From assembly GCA_934525325.1 (NCBI GenBank), contig CAKSZE010000017.1, positions 1-27,541 on the forward strand: 27,541 bases of DNA. The letters run 5' to 3'. Below the pieces are notes generated by a model that was not told the DNA's origin, did no database searches, and was given only the letters and a program-made list of their open reading frames with translations. The translations under genes were made by a program, and so were the position numbers. Each line of letters opens with the position of its first letter. The stretch's first letter is position 1. Source of the stretch: an uncultured Faecalibacterium sp. (GTDB lineage Bacteria; Bacillota; Clostridia; Oscillospirales; Ruminococcaceae). Positions 6,727-14,110 of the stretch are shown here, piece by piece.

Positions 6727-8210
6727 AGATAATTCTCCAAAATTTTATCACAGGAAGCCTCTGACATATCGTGAATCTGCAGCAAATCTCTCCCCATTGA
6801 TTCAATTGTGTTTATCGACGGTACAGGCATCGAATTTATTTCTGTGGAATTTACCTGTGTTGAGCCGTTTAAAATCCGATAGTATATATCATACATTGTA
6901 GAGTTAAAAAGCACATACAAACCATATACTGTACATTCAGAAAGATCTCGTATTCCGCTAATAAAATTCAGCTTATTCTGCGTGCTGATTTTATTATACT
7001 GCGGATTTCTTTTTGCCAAATATACGCCGCATTGTAGTCGTCGATGTTCTTCCTTCGCTGTAAAACGTTTGACGAAAAGATAATTCGTATTTTTTTGCAA
7101 CAGCCCCATTTGATTTGTAGCTAAATACTCATTTTCCTTTCCAATTGGAAAATTTACTTTTCCAGCCTGAATATGCTGCGCATAAAAAAGCGGTACTGCA
7201 CCCTCTTCTGCGTCACTGCGCAGCGCTTCTCGATTGCGAAAATCCACGGTCAATCCAGTTTTCATCTTTAAACCGATTTGTGGCAGAGTGTTTTTCCAGC
7301 AATTCAATCTTTGAAGTACGGCTGCTTCGGCTTTATTGGTTATTAGGTATATATAGTTTTCTGCTCCACTAACCACGGTGTCATAAGGCGCTCGATACTC
7401 GGTCTTATCATGAAAGTCTGCATTGTTTTTTGTTGTCGTTATTAAGATGTTTTCCGGTTTTTGAGATGTCTTTTTTGCTTTGAAAATCATGGTTTCTTGC
7501 AAAACACTTTCAATTTCGAAAACCTTATCTCGACTTTCGAATAAATGAATGTGCTCCAGTACCATCTCTTCTAAAAATTTGATCCTGAAACGTTTAAAGT
7601 ATGCACCCGATGTCCAAGAACGCGGAATGATATACACCATCTCTCCATCTTTTCTTAAATTAAATGCGCTCATCGCAGCAAATAGAAAGTAAAGATTTGG
7701 TGCCCCATAGCAAATATCCTGCATGGCTATTGCTTCCGGTGCATCTTTGGGTAACTTTATATATGGCGGATTTGCAATTACAATATCGTACTTTTGCGGA
7801 TTCAATTCTGCATAAAATGTTTCGTTGTAATTTTCTTTCTGGCTTAGGATGTAATTCTCCTGCCGTATCTCATATACAATTTTTTTTGAAAGATGCTTTT
7901 TTATCCATTCCAAGTTTGTGTGCAGAAGTTCAACGATATCCTGATTATTTTCATAACAGATCAAATGTATCTCTTCTACGGCCGGTATTTCATTTAATTT
8001 ATCCACTACTGCGGCTGTAAGCACACCAGAACCTGCACCAGGGTCAAGAATTGAAACAGCTCTTTTTTCGGAAGGAATTTCCAACAACTGCGCCATGAAA
8101 ACTGCTGTTTCCGGGCTTGTAAAGAACTGTCCGTACTTCTTTCGTTGGGCTTTCGGCATTTGCTCGACATATTTTTTTGTCGTTGCCACAACAAAATCAA
8201 CTGCTTTCAT
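6723..8210 (-). CDS. N6-adenine DNA methyltransferase of a BsuBI/PstI-type restriction-modification system
   Basis: A 495-residue methyltransferase with the SAM-binding motif DPGAGSG (residues 56-62), the adenine-methyltransferase motif NPPY (147-150), and a leader KKYGQFFTSPETAVFMA typical of Eco57I/PstI-like enzymes. The C-terminal half (about 290-490) is probably the target recognition domain. It should methylate adenine in the site cut by the adjoining endonuclease and so protect host DNA. It lies directly upstream of that gene, the safe order in which protection is made first. There is no C-protein control gene. A GGAG about 10 bases upstream supports the start at 8210. AT-rich composition contrasts sharply with ftsK 34 bases upstream and ygiQ downstream. 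Confidence 0.92.
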   Translation of the reverse strand: MKAVDFVVATTKKYVEQMPKAQRKKYGQFFTSPETAVFMAQLLEIPSEKRAVSILDPGAGSGVLTAAVVDKLNEIPAVEEIHLICYENNQDIVELLHTNLEWIKKHLSKKIVYEIRQENYILSQKENYNETFYAELNPQKYDIVIANPPYIKLPKDAPEAIAMQDICYGAPNLYFLFAAMSAFNLRKDGEMVYIIPRSWTSGAYFKRFRIKFLEEMVLEHIHLFESRDKVFEIESVLQETMIFKAKKTSQKPENILITTTKNNADFHDKTEYRAPYDTVVSGAENYIYLITNKAEAAVLQRLNCWKNTLPQIGLKMKTGLTVDFRNREALRSDAEEGAVPLFYAQHIQAGKVNFPIGKENEYLATNQMGLLQKNTNYLFVKRFTAKEEHRRLQCGVYLAKRNPQYNKISTQNKLNFISGIRDLSECTVYGLYVLFNSTMYDIYYRILNGSTQVNSTEINSMPVPSINTIESMGRDLLQIHDMSEASCDKILENYL

Positions 8211-8212
8211 AA

Positions 8213-8226
8213 ATCACTTACTCCGT
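8213..8226. repeat. Direct repeat, ftsK side of the restriction-modification module
   Basis: This copy (ATCACTTACTCCGT) pairs with 5805-5818. It lies in the 34-base gap between ftsK and the methyltransferase gene and includes that gene's probable GGAG ribosome binding site, read on the minus strand. Confidence 0.6.
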
Positions 8227-8244
8227 ACATAGTTAGAAAATATA

Positions 8245-11112
8245 TTATTCCTCCGGTTGGTTCATCTGCATTTCCAGCCACTGCTGGCGGCTGATGAGCA
8301 CGGCGCGGGGCTTTGCGCCCTCGTAGGGGCCGATGATGCTCTTTTGCTCCATCTCGTCCATGATGCGGGCGGCGCGGGCGTAGCCCAGCTTGCAGCGGCG
8401 CTGCAGCAGGCTGGTGGACGCCTGACCGGCATCGATGACCACGTCCACGGCCTGCTTGAACATGGGGTCGGAGCCTGCGTCCTCCTCGGCGTCGGCACCG
8501 CCGCCGCCCTTTTTGCCGTCCTGAATGGCGTGCTTTTCCATGGCCTCGATCATGGCCTCGTCGTACTGCACGGTGGCGCTGGATTTGATAAAGTCCAGCA
8601 CACGGCTGATCTCCTCATCCCGCACGAAGGTGCCCTGGATACGGGTGGGCTTGGGTGCGCCCACGGGCATAAAGAGCATATCGCCCTGACCCAGCAGCTT
8701 TTCTGCACCGGCACCGTCCAGAATGGTGCGGCTGTCCACCTGACTGGACACCGCAAAGGCGATGCGGCTGGGGATGTTGGCCTTGATCAGGCCGGTGATC
8801 ACGTCCACGCTGGGGCGCTGGGTAGCAACGATCAGGTGCATACCGGCGGCACGGGCTTTCTGGGCGATGCGGCAGATGGAATCCTCCACGTCTTTGCCCA
8901 CCACCATCATCAGGTCGGCCAGCTCGTCGATGATAATGGCGATGTAAGGCATCTTTTCCAGTTCCGGCTGCTCGGCAGCCAGCTTGTTGAAGGACTTGAT
9001 GTCGCGCACATTGTTCTCCGCAAACAGGCGGTAGCGGCGCTCCATCTCCTGCACCGCGCTGCCCAGTGCACCGGCGGCCTTGCGGGGCTCGGTGACCACC
9101 GGCATCAGCAGGTGGGGGATGCCGTTATACTCGGCAAGCTCTACCACCTTGGGGTCAATGAGCAGCAGCTTCACGTCCTCCGGGCTGGAGCGGAACAGCA
9201 GGCTCATGATGATGCTGTTCACGCACACGGATTTACCGCTGCCGGTGCTGCCCGCGATGAGCAGGTGGGGCATCTTGCACAGGTCGGTCACCTGTGCCAC
9301 ACCGGCAATGTCCTTGCCCAAGGCGATGCCCAGCGGCGAGGTCATGCGCAGAAAACTCTGGCTTTCAAAGATGCTGCGGATGGAAACGGCGGTCTTTTTG
9401 TGGTTGGGCACCTCGATGCCCACGGCGGGCTTGCCGGGGATGGGGGCTTCCATACGCACATCAGCCACCGCAAGGTTCAGAGCGATATCGTCTGCCAGCG
9501 AGGTGATACGGCTGATCTTTACGCCCGCCATGGGCTGCAATTCGTACCGGGTAACGGACGGCCCGCGGGAGATATCCAGCACACGGGTGCGCACGCCGAA
9601 GCTTTCCAGCGTGTCCACCAGCTTTTGGGCGTTGGCTTTCAGCTCCTCCTGTGCGCCGGGGTCGCTCTCCTCCTGCGTTTTTTCAAACAGCTCGATGGGC
9701 GGGTACTGGTACTCGTAGCTGTCCACCGGCTCGCTCTCCTCGGCGGGGGCGGTGGCGGCTGCCTGCTCGGAGACAGCGGGCTTTTCCATGGCCGCTGCCA
9801 CCAGCGAGTTGATGTCCTTTTCCTCCACCGGTTCAGCGGTGATGCTGATCCAGCCGTCCTCGTCCGGCGCAGAGCGGAACGCCACGGCGTTCTCGGCGCT
9901 CACCCGGGGCACGGCGGGCTGAATGGGCGCAGCCCCCGGCTGCGGCATCTGCGGCTGCACCACCGGCGCTGCCGGCTGGACGATGGAAGTGTCAAAAGCA
10001 GGGGCAGGGGAGGGTTCTTCCGGCTGCACAGCGTCCTTGGCAAAGAAATCTGCCGCAGCGGTGACCACCGGGTCTGCCACGATGGGCGGCGGCGTGGGCT
10101 TAGGCGCAGGGCGCAGCGGGTCCTGCCCGAAGGTGCCGCCCGGCCCGACGATCAGCGGCTCAATGGGCTCGCTGCCGCCCTCGGAAAGAGCGGTGTGGTC
10201 GGGGCCAAGGTCTACGTCAAAGGCAGCGCGGGGACGCGCAACGCTGACCCGCACCGGGGTGATGGGCGGGTCAGTGGGTGCAGGCTCCGGCTGAGCAGGG
10301 GCGGCGGGAGCGGCTTCGGGGTCTGCCGCGTCTGCTTCCATCTCCTGCGTTACCTTGTGCCCCCAGCGCAGCACACCGGACATCCAGTCCGGTACCCCCA
10401 GATGCAGCCCGGCGGGCTCGTCCTCCTCGTCCAGCGGCTCGTCCTCGGCTTCATCGTATTCCTCGTCGATCTCCCGTTCTGCCTGCCGGATGGCGGCACG
10501 CTCGGCGCGGCGGGCAGCGCTCTGCTCTGCAAAGGCAGAACCGCGGGCGTGGATGCCGCCGGTGACGGCGCACAGCCAGACCCAGACCTCGGCGGGGGTG
10601 ATGTCAAAAATGTACAGGCTGCCGCACAGCAAAAGCACGATCATGATGAGGTTTGCCGCCGGGCGTCCGCACAGCAAAAGCAGCACGCCGCCCAGCACAA
10701 AGCCCATTGCGCCGCCGGACAGCCATGCGTTGACGCCGTTGGCGTAGCAGGCGGAAAGCATTTGCAGCGCCGACAGCCCCTGCGGCTGGATATCGGAAAA
10801 CACGATGACCGTGCCGCAGACAAAGACCAGCCCCAGCACCAGCTTGAGGATGCGGGACAGCAGCTCCTCGCCCCGGGTGTACAAAACGGCCAGACAGCAC
10901 ACGGCTGCACCCAGCACAAAGCTGCCGCAGCCGAACAGCCCGAACAGTACATCATGGAGCACCCGCCATGCGGAATCGCCCTGCACAAAGGCCAGCACCA
11001 TCAGCAGCAGGCCGCCGAACAGGGTGCCAAGCCCTGCCGGGAGCCGCTGCTCTGCCTTTTTACGGCGGGCAGCAGTACGCCGTTTCGTTGATTTTCGTTT
11101 TTTCGTTGCCAT
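8245..11112 (-). CDS. ftsK: FtsK/SpoIIIE-family DNA translocase
   Basis: A 955-residue DNA pump for chromosome segregation at the division septum. It has a basic N-terminus ([12 protein letters not shown]), about four membrane segments between residues 30 and 190, and a long acidic and then Pro/Ala-rich linker (about 200-480). The motor domain follows, with Walker A GSTGSGKS (Lys627), [14 protein letters not shown] and the Walker [14 protein letters not shown]-terminal winged-helix gamma domain (about 880-945), which reads oriented chromosome motifs, ends the protein. I chose the ATG at 11112: the TTG at 11145 adds 11 residues unlike FtsK, and the basic start is typical. A promoter lies just upstream. 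TepA-like and FtsK/SpoIIIE genes are also neighbours in Bacillus. Confidence 0.95.
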   Translation of the reverse strand: MATKKRKSTKRRTAARRKKAEQRLPAGLGTLFGGLLLMVLAFVQGDSAWRVLHDVLFGLFGCGSFVLGAAVCCLAVLYTRGEELLSRILKLVLGLVFVCGTVIVFSDIQPQGLSALQMLSACYANGVNAWLSGGAMGFVLGGVLLLLCGRPAANLIMIVLLLCGSLYIFDITPAEVWVWLCAVTGGIHARGSAFAEQSAARRAERAAIRQAEREIDEEYDEAEDEPLDEEDEPAGLHLGVPDWMSGVLRWGHKVTQEMEADAADPEAAPAAPAQPEPAPTDPPITPVRVSVARPRAAFDVDLGPDHTALSEGGSEPIEPLIVGPGGTFGQDPLRPAPKPTPPPIVADPVVTAAADFFAKDAVQPEEPSPAPAFDTSIVQPAAPVVQPQMPQPGAAPIQPAVPRVSAENAVAFRSAPDEDGWISITAEPVEEKDINSLVAAAMEKPAVSEQAAATAPAEESEPVDSYEYQYPPIELFEKTQEESDPGAQEELKANAQKLVDTLESFGVRTRVLDISRGPSVTRYELQPMAGVKISRITSLADDIALNLAVADVRMEAPIPGKPAVGIEVPNHKKTAVSIRSIFESQSFLRMTSPLGIALGKDIAGVAQVTDLCKMPHLLIAGSTGSGKSVCVNSIIMSLLFRSSPEDVKLLLIDPKVVELAEYNGIPHLLMPVVTEPRKAAGALGSAVQEMERRYRLFAENNVRDIKSFNKLAAEQPELEKMPYIAIIIDELADLMMVVGKDVEDSICRIAQKARAAGMHLIVATQRPSVDVITGLIKANIPSRIAFAVSSQVDSRTILDGAGAEKLLGQGDMLFMPVGAPKPTRIQGTFVRDEEISRVLDFIKSSATVQYDEAMIEAMEKHAIQDGKKGGGGADAEEDAGSDPMFKQAVDVVIDAGQASTSLLQRRCKLGYARAARIMDEMEQKSIIGPYEGAKPRAVLISRQQWLEMQMNQPEE

Positions 11113-11159
11113 TCTACTCTGTTCCCCAACTTCCCATAGACACAATAATTGATTCTACT

Positions 11160-11188
11160 ATTGTACCACGCAAGGGCAAAAATGGCAA
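11160..11188 (-). promoter_or_regulatory. Promoter of ftsK
   Basis: On the minus strand TTGCCA (11183-11188), 17 bases, then TACAAT (11160-11165). It lies about 50 bases upstream of the ftsK ATG, so ftsK and the genes after it need not depend on tepA transcription. Confidence 0.65.
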
Positions 11189-11252
11189 ACCATAATGTTG
11201 TTTTTGTTGGAGGAAATGGAACGCGCCCAGCCCCTCTCGTGAAAAGGCAGTT

Positions 11253-11330
11253 CGAAACGCCCGCAGGCGTTTCGGAATTGCAAATAAAAAATAATTCCGC
11301 TGTTCCTGCGCAGAGCAACGCGGAGCGCAG
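11253..11330. other. Cluster of three adjacent hairpins between tepA and ftsK
   Basis: In the 174-base gap between tepA and the ftsK promoter three inverted repeats follow each other: 11253-11261/11266-11274 (CGAAACGCC and complement), 11273-11279/11293-11299 (CGGAATT and complement) and 11306-11311/11325-11330 (CTGCGC and complement). The minus-strand T-run at about 11282-11292 sits inside the middle hairpin loop rather than after a stem, so this is not a textbook terminator, although termination of tepA is the obvious guess. It may be another intergenic repeat family. Confidence 0.5.
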
Positions 11331-11362
11331 TTCAAATCGTCCGGCGGGGAAGCCGCAAAGCT

Positions 11363-12046
11363 TCACTCCCGCTCGATCTCCCCGTACAGCCACGCCAGCG
11401 CGTCCGAAAGACCGCCCAGCTCGTCGATGAGCTTTTCCTTTACGGCGCGGCGCCCGTCCAGCACAGTACCCATGTCCATGACCAGCTCCCCGGTGTGGAG
11501 CATCAGCTGGGTGTAGCGCTTTTCGGGCATGCCGCTGTGGGCGGCTACAAAGCCGGTGATGCGCTGCTGCATCTGCTCGAAGCAGTGCATGGTCTGCGGC
11601 ACGCCTAAAATCAGCCCGGAGTGCCGCACCGGATGCACCGTCATGGTGGCGGTGGGCACAATAAAGCTGTGCCGCGCGCTGACCGCCAGCGGGATGCCGA
11701 TGGAGTGCCCGCCGCCCAGCACCAGTGTGGCGCTGGGCTTGGAGATGCTGGCGATCAGCTCCGCCAGCGCAAGGCCGGTCTCCACATCGCCGCCCACCGT
11801 GTTCAGCAGCACCAGCAGCCCCTCGATGCGGGGGTCTTCCTGCACCGCCACCAGCTGCGGGATGACGTGCTCGTATTTGGTGGTCTTTTGCCCCTGCGGT
11901 GCTTCGGTGTGCCCTTCGATCTGACCGATGACAGTCAGGCAGTGGATGACATGACCGCCCCGGGTCAGGGTGACCGTACCCAGATCCTCGATGTCCTCTT
12001 TTTCCATCCGGTGCAGCTCTGCAGGGGTGTCTTTTGCCGTATCCAT
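11363..12046 (-). CDS. tepA: ClpP-like serine protease of the TepA/YmfB type
   Basis: A 227-residue protein with a ClpP/crotonase fold: GQIEGH, a strand-turn VLLNTVGGDVETGLALAELI, the likely nucleophile Ser in GGGHSIGIPLAVSA, and the likely catalytic His in TMTVHPVRHSG. TepA-type proteins are ClpP relatives without a known ATPase partner; in Bacillus the gene lies beside spoIIIE and has been linked to protein export or degradation of signal peptides and small spore proteins. Here it is directly upstream of ftsK, the same neighbourhood. GGAAGGAGAA 6-14 bases upstream supports the start at 12046. The gene is divergent from rex. A role in cell-envelope proteolysis is inference. Confidence 0.85.
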   Translation of the reverse strand: MDTAKDTPAELHRMEKEDIEDLGTVTLTRGGHVIHCLTVIGQIEGHTEAPQGQKTTKYEHVIPQLVAVQEDPRIEGLLVLLNTVGGDVETGLALAELIASISKPSATLVLGGGHSIGIPLAVSARHSFIVPTATMTVHPVRHSGLILGVPQTMHCFEQMQQRITGFVAAHSGMPEKRYTQLMLHTGELVMDMGTVLDGRRAVKEKLIDELGGLSDALAWLYGEIERE

Positions 12047-12167
12047 GCGCGTTCTCCTTCCGTAGCGGGGTCTTTGTGGGGTCAGTATCCCCCGGCTGCC
12101 GGGGAACTATACGGGAGAAAAGAAACAAAAAACTTTGTGAATTTTTTATTTTTTTATAAATAGGTAT

Positions 12168-12195
12168 TTGACATTCGCCTTTCATGCTGTATACT
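12168..12195 (+). promoter_or_regulatory. Promoter of rex-tdk
   Basis: TTGACA (12168-12173), 16 bases, TATACT (12190-12195), giving a leader of about 100 bases. TTGTGAA at 12135-12141, 27 bases upstream of the -35, resembles half of a Rex operator (TTGTGAA-N4-TTCACAA), but the second half is missing. Rex autoregulation is therefore only a possibility. Confidence 0.7.
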
Positions 12196-12300
12196 TTAAA
12201 TAATATAACAGGATAAAACGGAACATCTCTCTGCGCGCAAAGAAGCCCCTTGCATGGCGGCAGAAGCTGCAGCGCGTTGGGCAGAAAGGAGAATTTTGCT

Positions 12301-12942
12301 ATGAACACCCCCCAAAAAGCATCGATCCCTGTGATCAAGCGTCTCCCCAAATATTACCGGTACCTGCGCTCCCTGCAGGCCGATGGCATTACCAGCATCT
12401 CCTCCCGGGAGCTGGCCTCTCAGATGGGCACCACCGCCTCACAGGTGCGGCAGGACTTCAACTGTATCGGCGATGTGAACGGCCGGCAGGGCATCGGCTA
12501 CTCGGTGGAGAACCTGCTTTCCATTCTGGAAAGCCTGCTGTTCGGCAACGGCGACCGTCTGCCCACCATCCTGATCGGCTGCGGCCGTTTGGGCAAGGCT
12601 GTGAGCCGCTTTATTACCACCGATACCAACGGCTACAAGCTGATCGCCGCCTTTGATGTGGCAGAAAACGAGGTAGGCAAGGAGATCAGCGGCATCCGCA
12701 TCCGGCACATTGACGAGCTGGAGGCATTTTGTGAGGAAAACAAGCCCAAGGTGGCGGTGCTCTGTGTGCCCCGCGATGGTGCACAGCAGGTCAGCGGACG
12801 GCTGGTAGATCTGGGCATCGAGGGCTTCTGGAACTTCTCCCACTATGACCTGTCGGTGCCTTACCCCAATGTGGTGGTGGAAAACGTCCATCTGGGCGAC
12901 AGCCTGATGAGTTTGGGCTACCGTCTGCGCAATCAGGAGTGA
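12301..12942 (+). CDS. rex: Redox-sensing transcriptional repressor Rex
   Basis: A 213-residue repressor that senses the NADH/NAD+ ratio and controls fermentation genes. The N-terminal winged helix-turn-helix spans about residues 15-75 (RLPKYYRYLRSL...SRELASQMGTTASQVRQDF). The Rossmann domain follows, with the dinucleotide-binding IGCGRLGKAV (about residues 95-104), and the C-terminal helix used for domain swapping ends the protein. Length and order match the family. The start at 12301 has AAAGGAGAA upstream. The gene is 4 bases from tdk and shares its transcript. In a butyrate-forming anaerobe Rex would be expected to act on butyrate and NADH-reoxidising genes, but none of those are in the window. 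Confidence 0.95.
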   Translation: MNTPQKASIPVIKRLPKYYRYLRSLQADGITSISSRELASQMGTTASQVRQDFNCIGDVNGRQGIGYSVENLLSILESLLFGNGDRLPTILIGCGRLGKAVSRFITTDTNGYKLIAAFDVAENEVGKEISGIRIRHIDELEAFCEENKPKVAVLCVPRDGAQQVSGRLVDLGIEGFWNFSHYDLSVPYPNVVVENVHLGDSLMSLGYRLRNQE

Positions 12943-12946
12943 CGGC

Positions 12947-13552
12947 ATGGCAAAATTGTATTTCCGCTACGGTGCCATGAACAGCGGCAAGAGCACGGCG
13001 CTGATGCAGGTGGCACACAACTACGAAGAGCAGGGCATGAAGGTGCTCATTTTAAAGCCGCAGGTGGATACCAAGGGCGGCGGGGAACTGGTGAGCCGTC
13101 TGGGCGTGCGCCGCAAGGCAGACCTGCTGATCCCGCCGGAGCTGGACGTGTTTGCAGCCGTGCAGGCGGCAAATGCCGCCGCCGGGCCGCTGGCCTGTGT
13201 GCTGTGCGACGAGAGCCAGTTCTTCACCCCGGAACAGGCCGAGCAGCTGTTTATGATCACGGTGGACCTGAACATCCCGGTGATCTGCTACGGTCTGCGG
13301 GCAGATTTCTCCCTCAAGGGCTTCCCGGGCTCTACCCGTCTGCTGGAGCTGGCGCACACCATTGAAGAGATGAAAACGATATGCACCTGCGGGCGCAAGG
13401 CCATCTGCAACTGCCGCAAGGTGAACGGACAGTTCGTCTTTGAGGGCGAGCAGGTAGCCATCGACCTTGAAAACGATGTGCAGTACGTCAGTATGTGCCC
13501 CCAATGCTACTTCAAAGCGCGGCGGGCGTTCTACGCTGCAAAGAAAAACTGA
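12947..13552 (+). CDS. tdk: Thymidine kinase
   Basis: A 201-residue type II thymidine kinase, which phosphorylates thymidine to dTMP in salvage. It shows the P-loop GAMNSGKST (residues 9-17), the Walker B-like CDESQFF (Asp88, Glu89), the lasso and substrate segment FSLKGFPGSTRLLELA, and a structural zinc site from the CTCGRKAICNCR and CPQCYF cysteines. It begins 4 bases after the rex stop codon and is followed by a strong terminator, so rex-tdk is a two-gene unit. Confidence 0.95.
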   Translation: MAKLYFRYGAMNSGKSTALMQVAHNYEEQGMKVLILKPQVDTKGGGELVSRLGVRRKADLLIPPELDVFAAVQAANAAAGPLACVLCDESQFFTPEQAEQLFMITVDLNIPVICYGLRADFSLKGFPGSTRLLELAHTIEEMKTICTCGRKAICNCRKVNGQFVFEGEQVAIDLENDVQYVSMCPQCYFKARRAFYAAKKN

Positions 13553-13572
13553 GATACCTTTATATTGTATAC

Positions 13573-13607
13573 AAGCCGCTGCACCGTGCCGGGTGCAGCG
13601 GCTTTTT
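13573..13607 (+). terminator. Terminator of rex-tdk
   Basis: A perfect 13-base-pair stem (13573-13585 with 13592-13604), a 6-base loop (GTGCCG) and a T-run to 13607. It lies 20 bases after the tdk stop codon. Its left edge overlaps a TTGTATACAA palindrome at 13565-13574. Confidence 0.9.
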
Positions 13608-13629
13608 GTGCGGGACAGGCTGTATACAG

Positions 13630-13720
13630 ACTGATATATCAATTTGTTGCCTTTTGTGGCAGGGACTGATATATCAACCGGTCGAAATACGCACGTTTTT
13701 TGCGCTATTGATATATCAGT
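13630..13720. repeat. Three copies of the 13-mer ACTGATATATCAA
   Basis: Exact copies lie at 13630-13642 and 13665-13677 on the plus strand and at 13708-13720 on the minus strand. The core TGATATATCA is itself a palindrome, as expected of a site for a dimeric DNA-binding protein. Palindrome centres are 35 and 42 bases apart. I found no further copy in the window. The cluster lies in the 558-base gene-free stretch between tdk and the sugar transporter genes and could be an operator array; no cognate regulator is recognised. Confidence 0.7.
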
Positions 13721-13742
13721 TCAGACTGGGCAGTTACTCGAC

Positions 13743-13782
13743 GGAGGGGAGAGGGGGTGGGAGAAGAAGAGAGCAGCGGGGG
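13743..13782 (+). other. Purine-only G-run stretch
   Basis: Almost all bases are G or A, with runs of four, five, three and five G at 13746-13749, 13753-13757, 13759-13761 and 13778-13782. The last loop is 16 bases long, so a quadruplex is possible but not a canonical one. No gene is seen here. Confidence 0.3.
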
Positions 13783-13805
13783 ACGGCAGAGCATAAAAAA
13801 TTACA

Positions 13806-13855
13806 GGCAGAACGGGAAATGTAACAGGAATTATTGAAATTTTTGCCGTTCTGCC
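13806..13855. repeat. Inverted repeat, 10-base arms
   Basis: GGCAGAACGG (13806-13815) and its exact complement (13846-13855) flank a 30-base AT-rich loop. There is no T-run after it on the plus strand. Its function is unknown. Confidence 0.45.
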
Positions 13856-13889
13856 CTTGTTGCATCCCAGATTTTTATGCAAGTCATTG

Positions 13890-13900
13890 AAGTATACAAG
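13890..13900 (+). promoter_or_regulatory. GTATAC-centred site upstream of the transporter operon
   Basis: AAGTATACAAG shares nine bases (GTATACAAG) with the palindromic sites at 13565-13574 and 14043-14052. A further GTATAC lies at 13622-13627. This is possibly one of a set of operators for a single regulator. Confidence 0.35.
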
Positions 13901-14021
13901 TTGCACAGTTTTTCGGCGCAAGTTTATTCATTTCGGCAAGGACGTCGAATTGCACACGAAAACAAGGGCAATATTTGTACGTTTTTATCCCGTATCACTG
14001 TAAATTGCATCTTTCTTTTTC

Positions 14022-14052
14022 TTGCAGCTTTTGTTATCATAATTGTATACAA
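14022..14052 (+). promoter_or_regulatory. Putative promoter and overlapping TTGTATACAA operator of the sugar transporter operon
   Basis: TTGCAG (14022-14027), 18 bases, TATACA (14046-14051). The -10 is embedded in the perfect palindrome TTGTATACAA (14043-14052), whose form fits GntR-type operators; a bound repressor would cover the -10. The same palindrome occurs at 13565-13574. The leader to the solute-binding protein gene would be about 55 bases. No GntR gene is in the window, so a regulator encoded elsewhere would be needed. Confidence 0.45.
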
Positions 14053-14110
14053 GGGGGTGTGTGCAGACCCCCCCTACATGAAGATGTTTTCTATTAGGAG
14101 GAGAACAAAA

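Noticed and set aside
5806..8210. BREX, DISARM or another multi-gene defence island
   Set aside because: Only a two-gene type II methyltransferase and endonuclease pair is present, flanked directly by housekeeping genes.
8257..11091. A 944-codon open frame antisense to ftsK
   Set aside because: It is the mirror of a GC-rich gene with strong third-position bias and has His/Gly/Ala/Val-rich composition without domains.
11001..12350. A 449-codon minus-strand frame across tepA and its flanks
   Set aside because: The tepA frame explains this DNA with recognisable ClpP-like motifs; this frame is Arg/Ala/Gly/His-rich shadow.
13743..13782. Canonical G-quadruplex
   Set aside because: Only three closely spaced G-runs are present; the fourth is separated by 16 bases.
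13600..14100. CRISPR array or replication-origin iterons at the repeated 13-mers
   Set aside because: There are only three copies, one inverted, with unequal spacing and no cas or replication gene nearby; an operator array fits better.
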